Notes: generated by a model not told the origin, from the sequence alone. Numbered from the stretch's first letter, positions 32,509 through 41,872 are shown. The stretch: DNA of 48,516 nt from JAVBME01 sp031552765 (GCA_031552765.1 JAVBME010000017.1:1-48516), one strand, 5' to 3'. Numbers and translations: made by a program.

Positions 32509-32634
32509 TTATCCGAATCCATAATATATGGTACGGGGGAACCGATATAGTCAGCGAAAATGACTATAATGGGGTGAATTTTCATTTTTGAAATAGGGCG
32601 GCTCCTGCCCGAACCCGTCAGCTAACCCCGGAGG
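32509..32634 (+). ncRNA. Cyclic di-AMP riboswitch (ydaO/yuaA family)
   Basis: The aptamer has the core elements GGTACGGGGGAACC, TGGGGTGAATTTT, AGGGCG and CCCGAACCCGTCAGCTAACC. P1 can form from TCCG (32512-32515) and CGGA (32629-32632). In this family c-di-AMP binding turns genes off. No terminator lies between the aptamer and the start codon. The 3' arm of P1 overlaps GGAGGAG, so control may act on ribosome access. The downstream gene, a peptidoglycan hydrolase, is a classic target. Confidence 0.9.
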
Positions 32635-32651
32635 AGAAGGGAGTAGTTGTC

Positions 32652-33329
32652 TTGCGTGCATTTCGTTCTCTTTGTTTTACAGTTTTCTTTCTAGGGTGTT
32701 TTTGTTTGTTTTCGGCCAGCGTGAGTGAAGCATTCTACCGCTCGGGCGACCGCGGCACAGAGGTGCAGGAAATACAGGTGCGGCTGAAAAAACTGGGCTA
32801 TGAACCAGGGAGTGTTGATGGAGTTTTTGGCCCGGCAACTACCCAGGCGGTAAAAACCTTTCAAAAAGTCGCGGGACTCGACGTTGATGGCGTCGTTGGC
32901 GCGGAAACTTTTCGTAAGCTTATGGAACGCGATATGCCGCCGAGCAGGGCGGGCATCGTTTCCGTTTTGAGAAGGGTGGTTTCTTCCGCTCTCAGCTACC
33001 AGGGCGTGCCGTATGTATTTGGCGGGACTTCCCCCGGCGGTTTTGATTGCTCGGGTTATACCCGTTATGTTTTCGCCCAGGCCGGTATAAACCTGCCGCG
33101 TATGGCGGATGAGCAATATTATCAGAGCCAGAGGATAAACAGAAGCGACTTATCGCGCGGTGACCTGGTGTATTTTACCACTTATACCGCCGGTATCTCC
33201 CATGTAGGAATATACCTTGGCGACGGGCAATTTATCAGCGCAACATCGAGCGCCGGCGTAGCTATCCGTTCTCTCGGCGACAGTTACTGGGGGCCTCGCT
33301 ATGTTGGCGCCAGCAGAGTAATATTATAA
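32652..33329 (+). CDS. Secreted NlpC/P60 peptidoglycan endopeptidase with PG-binding domain
   Basis: The 225-residue protein has a signal peptide (LCFTVFFLGCFCLFSASVS), a peptidoglycan-binding type 1 domain (GTEVQEIQVRLKKLGYEPGS through VVGAETFRKLM), and a C-terminal NlpC/P60 cysteine peptidase. The catalytic cysteine is in FDCSGYTRYVF and the histidine in SHVGIYLGDG. It cleaves within stem peptides of the wall. Start TTG 32652 is eight bases after AAGGGAG. It is under the c-di-AMP riboswitch, linking wall cleavage to the second messenger. Confidence 0.93.
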   Translation: MRAFRSLCFTVFFLGCFCLFSASVSEAFYRSGDRGTEVQEIQVRLKKLGYEPGSVDGVFGPATTQAVKTFQKVAGLDVDGVVGAETFRKLMERDMPPSRAGIVSVLRRVVSSALSYQGVPYVFGGTSPGGFDCSGYTRYVFAQAGINLPRMADEQYYQSQRINRSDLSRGDLVYFTTYTAGISHVGIYLGDGQFISATSSAGVAIRSLGDSYWGPRYVGASRVIL

Positions 33330-33401
33330 TTAAAAAGAGCAGGCGATAAAGCGTCATCTGACACTTTCTTGCCTGCTTGGCATTTACGGAGGGGCACTAT
33401 C

Positions 33402-33965
33402 TTGCAGCAGGAACAGGCTTATATAATACTAAGAAAACATATACAGGCGGAGCATTTACTAAAACATTGCGCGGCGGTAGAGATCGCCCTCAGGGCATAC
33501 GCGGAAAAATTTGGCGAAGATGTTGACTATTGGGGCGCGGTAGGACTTTTGCACGATATTGATTTTGAAAAATACCCGGAGGAGCATTTGCGGCACTCGC
33601 GCAAGATACTCAGCGCGGAAGGTTTTGACGAGCAGTTTGTCACAGATGTCCTCTCCCACGACCGGGCTTGGCAGCAGGAGCGGACACTGCTGCAAAAAGT
33701 CCTTCTGGCCTGTGATGAGATGACCGGTTTTGTCCTGGCTTGCGCTTTAGTGAGACCGGACAAAAGCCTCGACAACCTTGAGGTAAAATCAGTCGTCAAA
33801 AAGATGAAAGACAAAGCGTTTGCCAAGGCGGTAAACCGCGAGATGCTGGCAGAGAGCGCCGCAGCTTTAGGCATAGACATAAAAGAACATATCGAGTTTG
33901 TCACTAAGGCGCTGGCGGCAAAGGTAAACCAGCACCCGTACGCCGAATTGAAGTTCCTTGGTTAA
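33402..33965 (+). CDS. HD-domain hydrolase
   Basis: The 187-residue protein is an HD-superfamily phosphohydrolase. Metal ligands are in AEHLLKHCAAVEIALRAYA, WGAVGLLHDIDFEKYP and HLRHSRKIL; LLACDEMTGFV carries the last aspartate. The family is annotated as HDIG-type hydrolases with unknown substrate. Start TTG 33402 lies seven bases after GGAGGGG, giving MQQEQAYIIL. A strong terminator follows. The gene lies between NlpC/P60 and miaB, and no functional link is evident. Confidence 0.85.
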   Translation: MQQEQAYIILRKHIQAEHLLKHCAAVEIALRAYAEKFGEDVDYWGAVGLLHDIDFEKYPEEHLRHSRKILSAEGFDEQFVTDVLSHDRAWQQERTLLQKVLLACDEMTGFVLACALVRPDKSLDNLEVKSVVKKMKDKAFAKAVNREMLAESAAALGIDIKEHIEFVTKALAAKVNQHPYAELKFLG

Positions 33966-33974
33966 AACCGATGG

Positions 33975-34003
33975 AAAAACAGGCTTTAACAGCCTGTTTT
34001 TTA
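33975..34003 (+). terminator. Terminator after the HD-domain gene
   Basis: AAAAACAGGCT pairs with AGCCTGTTTTT around TTAAC, continuing into T residues. It is a standard intrinsic terminator. Confidence 0.88.
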
Positions 34004-34048
34004 TTTTGCCTTCTTCATGTATAATAATTGTGTTAAGGGGGTAGTAAC

Positions 34049-35392
34049 TTGTTGCTGGAAGAGAAAAATAAACATTACCATATAATCAATTACGGCTGCC
34101 AGATGAATCAGAGCGATTCTGAGCACTACGCCGGTCAACTGGAAAGCTTTGATTACCAGTTGGCCGGGCATTATAGCGGAGCCGACCTTGTACTGATAAA
34201 TACTTGTTGTATTAGAGAAAGCGCGGAAAAAAAGATACACGGCAAAATAGGTGAACTCAAGCATTGGAAAGAGGCGCGCCCGGGCTCCGTCATGGTACTG
34301 GCCGGCTGCATGGCGCAAAAAGATGGTGAAAAGCTGCTGGCAAAATACCGCCAGCTTGATTTGGTGCTGGGAACTTTCCACATCAGCCGCTTTGCGCAGA
34401 TATTGGCAGAGTTTTCTGAGAGCCGGCAGCGCCGGGTAGTAGTTGACGAAGAGCTGTCCGACGACGAATTTGCCGGCAGTGTGAGCCGCCGCAGCGGTTT
34501 TTCCGCCTGGACGCCGATAATGTACGGCTGTAATAATTTTTGCACTTACTGTATAGTGCCTTATGTCAGGGGGCGCGAGCGCAGTCGCTCTGAGGAAGAA
34601 ATTGTGGCGGAAGTGCGCCGCGCCGTGGCCGCAGGGTATAAAGAATTCACCCTTTTAGGGCAAAACGTAAATTCCTACGGTCTGGATTGGGGAAAAAAAG
34701 GCAGTTTTGCCAAACTTCTGCAAAGTGTAGACGAAATAAAAGGCGTAGAACGCGTGCGGTTTATGACCAGCCATCCGCGCGATATGGGGGAAGATGTGGT
34801 TGCCGCCGTGGCGGAAGGAAAACACTTGTGCGAGCATTTCCATCTGCCGGTCCAGGCCGGGAGCGACCGGATAATCGCCGCCATGAACCGCGGCTACAGC
34901 CGTGAGGAATATTTAAAGCTGGTCGCGCTGGTGCGCAGTTATTTACCTGCCGCCAGCATTACTACAGATATCATAGTAGGCTTTCCTGGCGAAACCGACG
35001 AAGATTTTGCCGCTACTTGCAGCCTGGTGGAAGAAGTCGGCTATGACGCCGCCTATACATTTTTATATTCAGCCCGTTCGGGCACGCCGGCGGCGAAAAT
35101 GCCGGATCAGGTAGCGCTGGCTGTAAAAAAAGAACGCTTAAAAAAACTCATGGAAATACAAAATGCCTCCGGGCTAAAACGCAACCAGGCGCTTCTTGGC
35201 TCCGTAGAAGAAGTGATGCTGGAAGGGGCCAGTCAAACGGATGTCAATATGCTGACCGGACGCACACGGACGAACAAAATAGTCGTCTGGCCGCGCAGCG
35301 GCGGTGATATGCCGCCTGGTGCGCTGGTACCGGTGCTCATCACGGCGGCCCAGACCTGGATACTGAAAGGACAGAAGGAAAATGACAGTTAG
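34049..35392 (+). CDS. miaB: tRNA i6A37 methylthiotransferase MiaB
   Basis: MiaB adds a methylthio group to i6A37 in tRNAs reading codons beginning with U. The 447-residue protein has the N-terminal UPF0004 domain with YGCQMNQSDSEH and NTCCIRESAEKKI (auxiliary cluster cysteines, plus VLAGCMAQ). The radical-SAM CX3CX2C is in YGCNNFCTYCIVPYVRG. A TRAM domain ends the protein. Start TTG 34049 follows AAGGGGG. A TATAAT at 34020-34025 is a possible promoter element. It overlaps mutS by 11 bases. Confidence 0.95.
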   Translation: MLLEEKNKHYHIINYGCQMNQSDSEHYAGQLESFDYQLAGHYSGADLVLINTCCIRESAEKKIHGKIGELKHWKEARPGSVMVLAGCMAQKDGEKLLAKYRQLDLVLGTFHISRFAQILAEFSESRQRRVVVDEELSDDEFAGSVSRRSGFSAWTPIMYGCNNFCTYCIVPYVRGRERSRSEEEIVAEVRRAVAAGYKEFTLLGQNVNSYGLDWGKKGSFAKLLQSVDEIKGVERVRFMTSHPRDMGEDVVAAVAEGKHLCEHFHLPVQAGSDRIIAAMNRGYSREEYLKLVALVRSYLPAASITTDIIVGFPGETDEDFAATCSLVEEVGYDAAYTFLYSARSGTPAAKMPDQVALAVKKERLKKLMEIQNASGLKRNQALLGSVEEVMLEGASQTDVNMLTGRTRTNKIVVWPRSGGDMPPGALVPVLITAAQTWILKGQKENDS

Positions 35393-37961
35393 CTACACGC
35401 CTATGATGCAGCAATACCGGGAGATAAAAGGTAAACACCCGGACGAGATACTCTTTTTCCGCCTGGGCGACTTTTACGAGATGTTTTTCTCCGACGCCGA
35501 GCTGGCTTCGCGTGAGCTGGAAATAACCCTGACCGGGCGCGAAGGCGGGGCGGATGAGAAGATACCGATGTGCGGCGTGCCTTACCATGCGGCGGAAGGC
35601 TATATCGCCAGACTGCTGAAAAAAGGCTACCGCATCGCCATCTGCGAACAGACGGAAGACCCTAGGCAGGCTACAGGCCTTGTTAAACGCGAAGTGGTAA
35701 AAATAATAACCCCTGGTACAACCATGAATGAACAAATACTGGAGGACAAGGCCAACCAATACCTTGTGCTGGTATATGAAGAAAAAGATGTGCTGTGCCT
35801 GGCTGCGGCCGATATAACTACCGGGGATTGCTTGTGGGCGTCCTGCCGCGGCGCGGCGCGCTATGAACAGGCGGCAGGTTTTATCTTCCAACTGGCGCCG
35901 GCCGAGATAGTACAGGCCGGCGGCGTTCAAGGCTGGGACAGGCTGGAGGCTTTTTGCCGCCAGAAATTATCCGGTCCGGTCTTCACCAGTTTTTTGCCGC
36001 CTGATATTGCGGCGGCCGAGCAGCTTGCCGCCAAACATTTTGCCAATAGCGGGAACTTAGGCCAGGAGAGCAAAACCGCTATAGGCTTTTTATTGTCCTA
36101 TCTTTACCAAACGGTAAAATCTGACCTGGCCCATCTTAACAGGCTGAATGAACTGACCTACGACAATATCATGGTTCTCGACGCTACTGCCGTGCGCAAC
36201 CTTGAGGTATTGAAGAATATGCGCGACGGCTCTAAAAAAGATACCCTTTTGTCTGTCCTCGACTGCACCAGGACGGCGATGGGCGGACGCCAGCTCAAAC
36301 GCTGGCTGGAGATGCCGCTTTTGAATGCTTTTGATATCAGAAAACGCCAGCAGGTAGTAGCAGACCTCCTGGGAAGCGTTGCCTTACGCGATGCTCTAGG
36401 TACGGCTTTAAACAAAGTACATGATGTGGAACGCATACTTTCCCGGGTGGAAGTCGGCACAGCCAATGCCCGTGACCTAGCTGCGCTTTCTTCTTCGCTG
36501 GGCAGCCTGCCCGCAATAAAGAACATGCTGTCGGCCTCTGCGGCCAATGGATTGCAAAATCTTGGCAACAGGCTGGAACTGCATACTGCGCTGTACAACC
36601 TTCTCTTTAGCGCGCTGGCGGAAGAGCCGCCGTTTTCCGTGCGCGAAGGCGGAATGATAAAAGAAGGCTATGATTTTGAACTTGATGAACTGCGGAGCAT
36701 TTCACGGGAAAGCCGGGCCTGGATGGCTGACTTTGAAACAAAACAGCGCGGCGAGACCGGGATAAAAAATCTTAAAGTTGGCTATAACAAAGTTTTTGGC
36801 TACTATATAGAAGTTACCAAATCCAACCTTGAGGCGGTGCCGGCCAATTTTGTCAGAAAACAGACCCTGGCCAATGCCGAGCGCTATATAGTACCGGAAC
36901 TTAAAGAATTTGAAAATAAGATACTGGGCGCGCAAGAACGTATTGAGCAGCTCGAGTACCACCTGTTCGGTATATTGCGGGAAAAAGTACGCGCGGAAAT
37001 GGTGTTTTTGCAGGATACCGCTCGCGCTTTAGCTGATATAGATGTTTTTTTATCATTGGCGGCGGCGGCGGACAGGTACAATTTCATCCGGCCCGAACTT
37101 AACGACCGACAGGAAATAATCATCAAAGACGGTCGCCATCCGGTGGTGGAGCGCCTACTAGTGCGGGAACTGTTCGTTCCTAATGATACCGCCCTCAATA
37201 TGAAAGAACAGCGCACTATAGTGATAACCGGGCCGAATATGGCCGGAAAATCTACCTATATGCGCCAGGTGGCCCTCATTGTGCTGATGGCTCAGGTGGG
37301 GAGCTTTATCCCGGCCAGGGAAGCAAGCATTTGCCCAGTGGACAGGATATTTACCAGAGTAGGGGCAAGCGACGACCTGGCCAGCGGCCAAAGCACCTTT
37401 ATGGTGGAGATGACGGAAGTCGCCCAGATAGTTAAATACGCTACCGCTAACAGCCTCATCATCCTTGACGAAGTGGGGCGCGGCACAAGTACGTATGACG
37501 GCATGAGCATAGCGCGCGCGGTCATAGAAGATATAAGCGGCAAAATAAAGGCTAAGACCCTGTTTGCCACGCATTATCATGAATTGATCGAGTTGGAAAA
37601 CAGCATACCCTGTCTGAAAAACTACTCGGTAGCAGTCAAAGAGCGCGGCAACGAAGTGGTGTTTTTACGCCGCATAATCCCCGGCGGCGCGGACAAAAGC
37701 TATGGCATACATGTGGCCCAACTGGCCGGCCTGCCGAAAAATATCCTGTCGAGAGCGCAAGACCTACTGGCCGAATACTCGGAAGATATATGCGCACCGT
37801 TGCCTAAAAGCGGCAATATAGACGCCCAGCCTACTCTTTTCAGCAGTTCTTTAGGCAGTGAACTGCTAAAAGTGGATGTGGCCACACTGACTCCGCTCGA
37901 AGCTATTAATAAGCTGTTTGAATTGCAGCAGCAAGCCAAAGAGGAGGCCGGTCTGCCATGA
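35382..37961 (+). CDS. mutS: DNA mismatch repair protein MutS
   Basis: MutS recognises mismatches and recruits MutL. The N-terminus includes MQQYREIKGKHPDEILFFRL and FYEMFFSDA, the mismatch-binding FYE motif. The C-terminal ATPase has GPNMAGKSTYMRQVALI (from Gly617), the GQSTFMVEMTEVAQIV helix, LDEVGRGTSTYDGMSIA (Walker B) and TLFATHYHELIELE. Length is 859 residues, normal for MutS1. The gene overlaps miaB and mutL, suggesting translational coupling. Confidence 0.98.
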   Translation: MTVSYTPMMQQYREIKGKHPDEILFFRLGDFYEMFFSDAELASRELEITLTGREGGADEKIPMCGVPYHAAEGYIARLLKKGYRIAICEQTEDPRQATGLVKREVVKIITPGTTMNEQILEDKANQYLVLVYEEKDVLCLAAADITTGDCLWASCRGAARYEQAAGFIFQLAPAEIVQAGGVQGWDRLEAFCRQKLSGPVFTSFLPPDIAAAEQLAAKHFANSGNLGQESKTAIGFLLSYLYQTVKSDLAHLNRLNELTYDNIMVLDATAVRNLEVLKNMRDGSKKDTLLSVLDCTRTAMGGRQLKRWLEMPLLNAFDIRKRQQVVADLLGSVALRDALGTALNKVHDVERILSRVEVGTANARDLAALSSSLGSLPAIKNMLSASAANGLQNLGNRLELHTALYNLLFSALAEEPPFSVREGGMIKEGYDFELDELRSISRESRAWMADFETKQRGETGIKNLKVGYNKVFGYYIEVTKSNLEAVPANFVRKQTLANAERYIVPELKEFENKILGAQERIEQLEYHLFGILREKVRAEMVFLQDTARALADIDVFLSLAAAADRYNFIRPELNDRQEIIIKDGRHPVVERLLVRELFVPNDTALNMKEQRTIVITGPNMAGKSTYMRQVALIVLMAQVGSFIPAREASICPVDRIFTRVGASDDLASGQSTFMVEMTEVAQIVKYATANSLIILDEVGRGTSTYDGMSIARAVIEDISGKIKAKTLFATHYHELIELENSIPCLKNYSVAVKERGNEVVFLRRIIPGGADKSYGIHVAQLAGLPKNILSRAQDLLAEYSEDICAPLPKSGNIDAQPTLFSSSLGSELLKVDVATLTPLEAINKLFELQQQAKEEAGLP

Positions 37962-39802
37962 GTGAAGAAAAAATCATCCTGCTTGACCAAAACACCGCCA
38001 ACCAGATAGCCGCCGGCGAAGTGGTGGAGCGGCCGGCTTCGGTAGCCAAGGAACTCATGGAAAATTCCCTGGACGCCGGGGCGCAGTCCATAGAGATTGA
38101 AATCGCCGAAGGCGGTATAAAATATCTGCGCGTTACCGATGACGGCGGCGGTATGCCGCCTGCCGACGCCAGGCTGTGCGTCGCGCGCCACGCCACCAGC
38201 AAAATAAAAAACAGCGACGACCTTTTAGCAGTGACCACCCTTGGTTTTCGCGGCGAAGCTTTGCCCAGTATTGCTTCGGTTTCGCGCTTTACCCTGCTCA
38301 CGCGGACGCCGGGCAGTGATATGGCGACCAAAGTAACGCTGGTAGGCGGAGAAAATGAAGAAGTGCTGGAAATAGGCGGCCGCGTCGGCACCAGCGTCAT
38401 CGTAGAAGAACTATTTTTCAATGTGCCGGCCCGGCGCAAGTTTTTGCGCACGGATAATACCGAAGGGCGCTATATCAACGAAGTGGTGGGCAAGCTGGCG
38501 CTCACCCGCCCGGATGTGAAATTCGTACTGACAAACAACGGCCGCCAGGTGGTAAATACTCCGGGCAGCGGCGACCTGGCCGATACGGTGGCCGAGCTTT
38601 ACGGCTTTAAAAACCGCGAAGACCTCCTGCCGGTGGAACACCAGGCGGATAATATCAAGGTGAGCGGCTATATAGGAAAGCCGTCGCTGTTGAAAAGTTC
38701 CCGCCAATGGCAAACTATTATCGTAAACGGCCGCGTGATACAGAGCCGCTTTATTGCCCGCGCCCTCGATCACGCTTACCAGTCGCAACTGCCGAAAAGC
38801 GGCTATCCCTTTGCCGTGCTGGTTATAGAATTGTCGGGTTCAGCAATAGACGTAAACGTACACCCGCAGAAAAGCGAAGTGCGTTTCAGCGATGAACAAA
38901 GCGTTTACCGGGTGGTATACCGCGCGGTTTCTTCCGCGCTGGAAAAACCTCTACAAACGCCAAAAATGGAAGCTGCGCCTGTCTTGCCGCCTCCTGCGGC
39001 TTATACATTTGATTTTGCCGAAGAAAAGAAACCGTCGGCAGATAGTAGTTATACGTATAAAATACCACAGCGGCCATTTGCCGTGCGAGAGGAAAGCGCC
39101 GTATACAATGGGCGCAAAATAGACATAGAACCTTTTGCCGCCGCCCGGGAAAGCATCGCGGCGGAAAAAAACGCGGTAAATACGGCAGGTGATATTGAAA
39201 AGGCTGCGCAAGCTTTGCCACAGCAAGGCGTCGTCGATGCTATATGGCCGCTGGGACAGATAGACCGTACCTATATCGTCGCCCAGTCGGACGATTGTTT
39301 GTATGTGCTAGACCAGCATGCCGCGCATGAACGCATCATGTACGACCGTTTAGCGGCAGGTAAGGAATGCGTGCCGGCCCAGCAGCTTTTAGTGGCGCTC
39401 TTTGTAGAAATGACGCCTGGCGACGTCGACCTGGCCGTTCAGTATAAAGAAGCTTTTGCCGATCTGTGTTTTGAGTTTGAAGAGGCCGGGCCGGATGTTT
39501 TGCGCCTTACCTCTATCCCGGCCGATATTGACAGTAAAGAAGTGGAGAGTTTTATCCGAGAAGCGCTGCGCCTCATTGTCGAAATGAAAAAACCAAGCGC
39601 GGCGGAACTGCGCCATGACCTTATCGCCATGGCTTCCTGCAAAGCCGCCATAAAAGCCGGACAAACCCTCAATATGCGCGAAATGAAGCAGCTGATAGCA
39701 GACCTTTTCAAGACCAGCCATCCCTTTACCTGTCCGCACGGCCGGCCGGTAATCATTGATTTTCCCAGCGGCGAGCTCTTTCGTTTGTTCAAGAGGACTT
39801 GA
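37958..39802 (+). CDS. mutL: DNA mismatch repair protein MutL
   Basis: MutL is a GHKL ATPase linking MutS to strand nicking. Signatures are ENSLDAGAQSIEIEIAEG, DDGGGM, ATSKI and LGFRGEALPSIASVSRF. The C-terminal endonuclease site is LDQHAAHERIMYDRL: DQHA is at residues 452-455, Glu458, and the position that is Glu in DQHAX2EX4E is Asp463 here. The ACKAAIKAG and CPHGRP motifs near the C-terminus are also present, so nicking activity is expected. The protein is 614 residues. It overlaps mutS by ATGA. Confidence 0.97.
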   Translation: MSEEKIILLDQNTANQIAAGEVVERPASVAKELMENSLDAGAQSIEIEIAEGGIKYLRVTDDGGGMPPADARLCVARHATSKIKNSDDLLAVTTLGFRGEALPSIASVSRFTLLTRTPGSDMATKVTLVGGENEEVLEIGGRVGTSVIVEELFFNVPARRKFLRTDNTEGRYINEVVGKLALTRPDVKFVLTNNGRQVVNTPGSGDLADTVAELYGFKNREDLLPVEHQADNIKVSGYIGKPSLLKSSRQWQTIIVNGRVIQSRFIARALDHAYQSQLPKSGYPFAVLVIELSGSAIDVNVHPQKSEVRFSDEQSVYRVVYRAVSSALEKPLQTPKMEAAPVLPPPAAYTFDFAEEKKPSADSSYTYKIPQRPFAVREESAVYNGRKIDIEPFAAARESIAAEKNAVNTAGDIEKAAQALPQQGVVDAIWPLGQIDRTYIVAQSDDCLYVLDQHAAHERIMYDRLAAGKECVPAQQLLVALFVEMTPGDVDLAVQYKEAFADLCFEFEEAGPDVLRLTSIPADIDSKEVESFIREALRLIVEMKKPSAAELRHDLIAMASCKAAIKAGQTLNMREMKQLIADLFKTSHPFTCPHGRPVIIDFPSGELFRLFKRT

Positions 39803-39804
39803 TT

Positions 39805-40590
39805 ATGCGTCTGGCTGTGACTGTAGGTAAAAACGGCCATCCCGGCCTTTTATCGCTGGCCGGGGAATGGGCGGAACAACTGGGTCTGCCCTTGATCGAG
39901 CGGGAGCGCGGTACGCTGGAAGAACTGCTCAAAGAAGAAAATCTGTGCGGACTGATCATAGCTACCGCACATGGCCCACGCGCTTATTCGGCAGGAGGTA
40001 GTTTGTTTTTCCACCCCGGCATGAGCGCGCTCAGGATACGCAATATACGGGAAGGCAAGGGCGACCGCATGGTAGAAGCTATGCAACTACAAGAAGGGAT
40101 GAGTGTGCTCGACTGTACTCTGGGGCTGGCCGCGGACGCTTGTACCGCTGCTTTTGCCGTTGGCGCAGGAGGACGGGTAGTGGGACTTGAAGCCTCTATG
40201 CCGGTGGCGTTTGTCATCAAGCATGGTTTGGAGCGCTACCGGTCGGAAGACGTGGATGCCGCCGCAGCAGCTCAGCGTATAGAGGTGATCAGCTCCAGGG
40301 CGGAGGATTATTTCGCCGCACTGCCGGACGATTGTTTTGACATAGTATATTTCGACCCGATGTTTTCTAATGCCATAAAAGGATCCTCGGCCATGAATCC
40401 TTTGCGCCCGCTCGCTTTTGCCGGTGAGCTGTCTGAAAGCGCCTTGCTACAGGCAAAGAGGGTAGCTAGGCAACGGGTAGTGCTAAAAAGCGGAAAGTAT
40501 GACCGCCTGCCGTTGGAAAATGAGTGGCAGACAGCGCCGGGCGGTAAATACAGTAGCATAAAATACTCGGTTATTGAGGTCGGGACATGA
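39805..40590 (+). CDS. RsmJ-like class I SAM methyltransferase
   Basis: The 261-residue protein resembles RsmJ (YhiQ), which methylates G1516 of 16S rRNA in Escherichia coli. LRIRNIREGKGDRMVEAM, DCTLGLAADACTAAF (SAM loop), VVGLEASMPVAFVIKHGL and IVYFDPMFSNAIKGS match the family blocks; the last is like the E. coli 'YLDPMFP' segment. An N-terminal extension of about 75 residues has GRLxxTxG-like features (LAVTVGKNGHPGLLSLAG). The start at ATG 39805 is seven bases after AGAGGA. It lies between mutL and miaA and is cotranscribed with them. Target site in this host is not proved. Confidence 0.82.
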   Translation: MRLAVTVGKNGHPGLLSLAGEWAEQLGLPLIERERGTLEELLKEENLCGLIIATAHGPRAYSAGGSLFFHPGMSALRIRNIREGKGDRMVEAMQLQEGMSVLDCTLGLAADACTAAFAVGAGGRVVGLEASMPVAFVIKHGLERYRSEDVDAAAAAQRIEVISSRAEDYFAALPDDCFDIVYFDPMFSNAIKGSSAMNPLRPLAFAGELSESALLQAKRVARQRVVLKSGKYDRLPLENEWQTAPGGKYSSIKYSVIEVGT

Positions 40591-41513
40591 AAGAGAAGCT
40601 TGTTGTCATACTAGGGCCGACTGCTACGGGCAAAAGCAGAGCTGGCGTCATGCTGGCGGAAAAAATCGGCTCGGAAGTGGTATCCGGCGATTCTATGCTG
40701 ATTTATAAAGGACTGGATATAGGTACAGCGAAACCGGATAAAGCGCAGCAAAAAAACATTTTGCACCATTTGATAGACATCGTGGAGCCCTGGGAGAATT
40801 TCAGCGCCGCCGCTTTTCAGCAGCGGGCGGCTAGAGCGATAAGCGAAGTGAACAGCAAAGGGAAAGTACCTATTCTGGTAGGCGGTACCGGTTTGTATAT
40901 AAAATCCCTGCTGGAAGGGTACGAATTTTCGTCTGCCGGTGAAAGCGGCTTGCGCAGGGGGTTATGTGCGTTCGCCGAAAAAAACGGCAACTATGCGTTA
41001 TGGGAAAAGCTGCAAGCGCTGGATGCCGCTTTAGCGGCGCAAATACACCCTAACAATAGGCAGAGAGTAGCGCGGGCGCTGGAAGTGGCTATGTCGGGCA
41101 ATAAACTGTCACGGGGAAAACAAGACGGCTTAGTCTACGATGCTATGGTATTTGGCCTCGATATGCAAAGAACGGCCCTATATGCCAGGATAAATCAGCG
41201 TGTGGAAGAAATGTTCCGTCAAGGGCTGGTAAAAGAAGTCGAAGGGCTTGTCGCGGACGGTTTACCGGTAAACGTGCAAAGCCTTAGAGGTATCGGCTAT
41301 AAAGAAGTTATCGACTATTTGGCGGGAAATATCGGACTCGATGCCTGCCGGGAACTGGTGGCGCGCAATACGCGCCGGTTTGCCAAGCGGCAGGGCACCT
41401 GGTATAAAAGCATGCCGTATATTGACTGGCACGAAGTGACAGATAGTACTGACTGGGATTTTCTTGTAAATATTATGCAGGCAAAACTTGTAGAAAGATT
41501 TAAACTGCGGTAA
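40587..41513 (+). CDS. miaA: tRNA dimethylallyltransferase MiaA
   Basis: MiaA transfers a dimethylallyl group to A37 of tRNA, making i6A37, the substrate for MiaB in the same operon. GPTATGKSRAGVMLA is the P-loop, SGDSMLIYKGLDIGTAKP and HHLIDIVEPWENFSAA follow, and VGGTGLYIKSLLEGY is conserved. RQGTWYKSMPYIDWH is near the C-terminus. The 308-residue length is normal. It overlaps the RsmJ-like gene by ATGA, and hfq follows after 40 bases. Confidence 0.97.
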   Translation: MKEKLVVILGPTATGKSRAGVMLAEKIGSEVVSGDSMLIYKGLDIGTAKPDKAQQKNILHHLIDIVEPWENFSAAAFQQRAARAISEVNSKGKVPILVGGTGLYIKSLLEGYEFSSAGESGLRRGLCAFAEKNGNYALWEKLQALDAALAAQIHPNNRQRVARALEVAMSGNKLSRGKQDGLVYDAMVFGLDMQRTALYARINQRVEEMFRQGLVKEVEGLVADGLPVNVQSLRGIGYKEVIDYLAGNIGLDACRELVARNTRRFAKRQGTWYKSMPYIDWHEVTDSTDWDFLVNIMQAKLVERFKLR

Positions 41514-41553
41514 AATAAAATAAGTAATCAATTATGGGTTTGGGGGCTAAATA

Positions 41554-41802
41554 ATGGCGACTACTAACAAAAGCATCAACCTGCAAGATAGCTTTTTGAA
41601 TCAAGTACGCAAAGAAAATGTTGCGGTAACGATTTATCTTGTGAACGGATTCCAGCTAAAAGGCATGGTGCGCGGTTTTGACAACTTTACTGTTATTTTA
41701 GAGCATGACAGCAAGCAGCAACTGGTTTACAAACATGCCATATCTACTATAACTCCGATGCAAAATATGCAGATAATGGCTCCCGAACGGCCAAGAGTGT
41801 AA
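41554..41802 (+). CDS. hfq: RNA chaperone Hfq
   Basis: Hfq is a hexameric Sm-like RNA chaperone. The 82-residue protein has the Sm1 motif QDSFLNQVRKENVAVTIYLV, NGFQLKGMVRGFDNFTVIL and the Sm2 signature LVYKHAIST. The C-terminal tail is short. miaA-hfq is a conserved neighbourhood in many bacteria. The gene has its own ribosome-binding site region (GGGGGC) and ATG 41554. Confidence 0.97.
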   Translation: MATTNKSINLQDSFLNQVRKENVAVTIYLVNGFQLKGMVRGFDNFTVILEHDSKQQLVYKHAISTITPMQNMQIMAPERPRV

Positions 41803-41831
41803 AAGGGTAATTGATGTTTGCACCATTAAAT

Positions 41832-41854
41832 AACGCGCGTCAGCGCGTTTTTTC
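41832..41854 (+). terminator. Terminator after hfq
   Basis: AACGCGC pairs with GCGCGTT around GTCA and runs into six T residues. It would end the miaB-hfq transcript at least in part, before xerD. Confidence 0.8.
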
Positions 41855-41872
41855 TTAAACGAGGTGTGGCGT

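Noticed and set aside
33334..33380. AGCAGGC/GCCTGCT inverted repeat after the NlpC/P60 gene as a terminator
   Set aside because: The loop is over 30 bases and there is no T-run, so it does not form a convincing intrinsic terminator.
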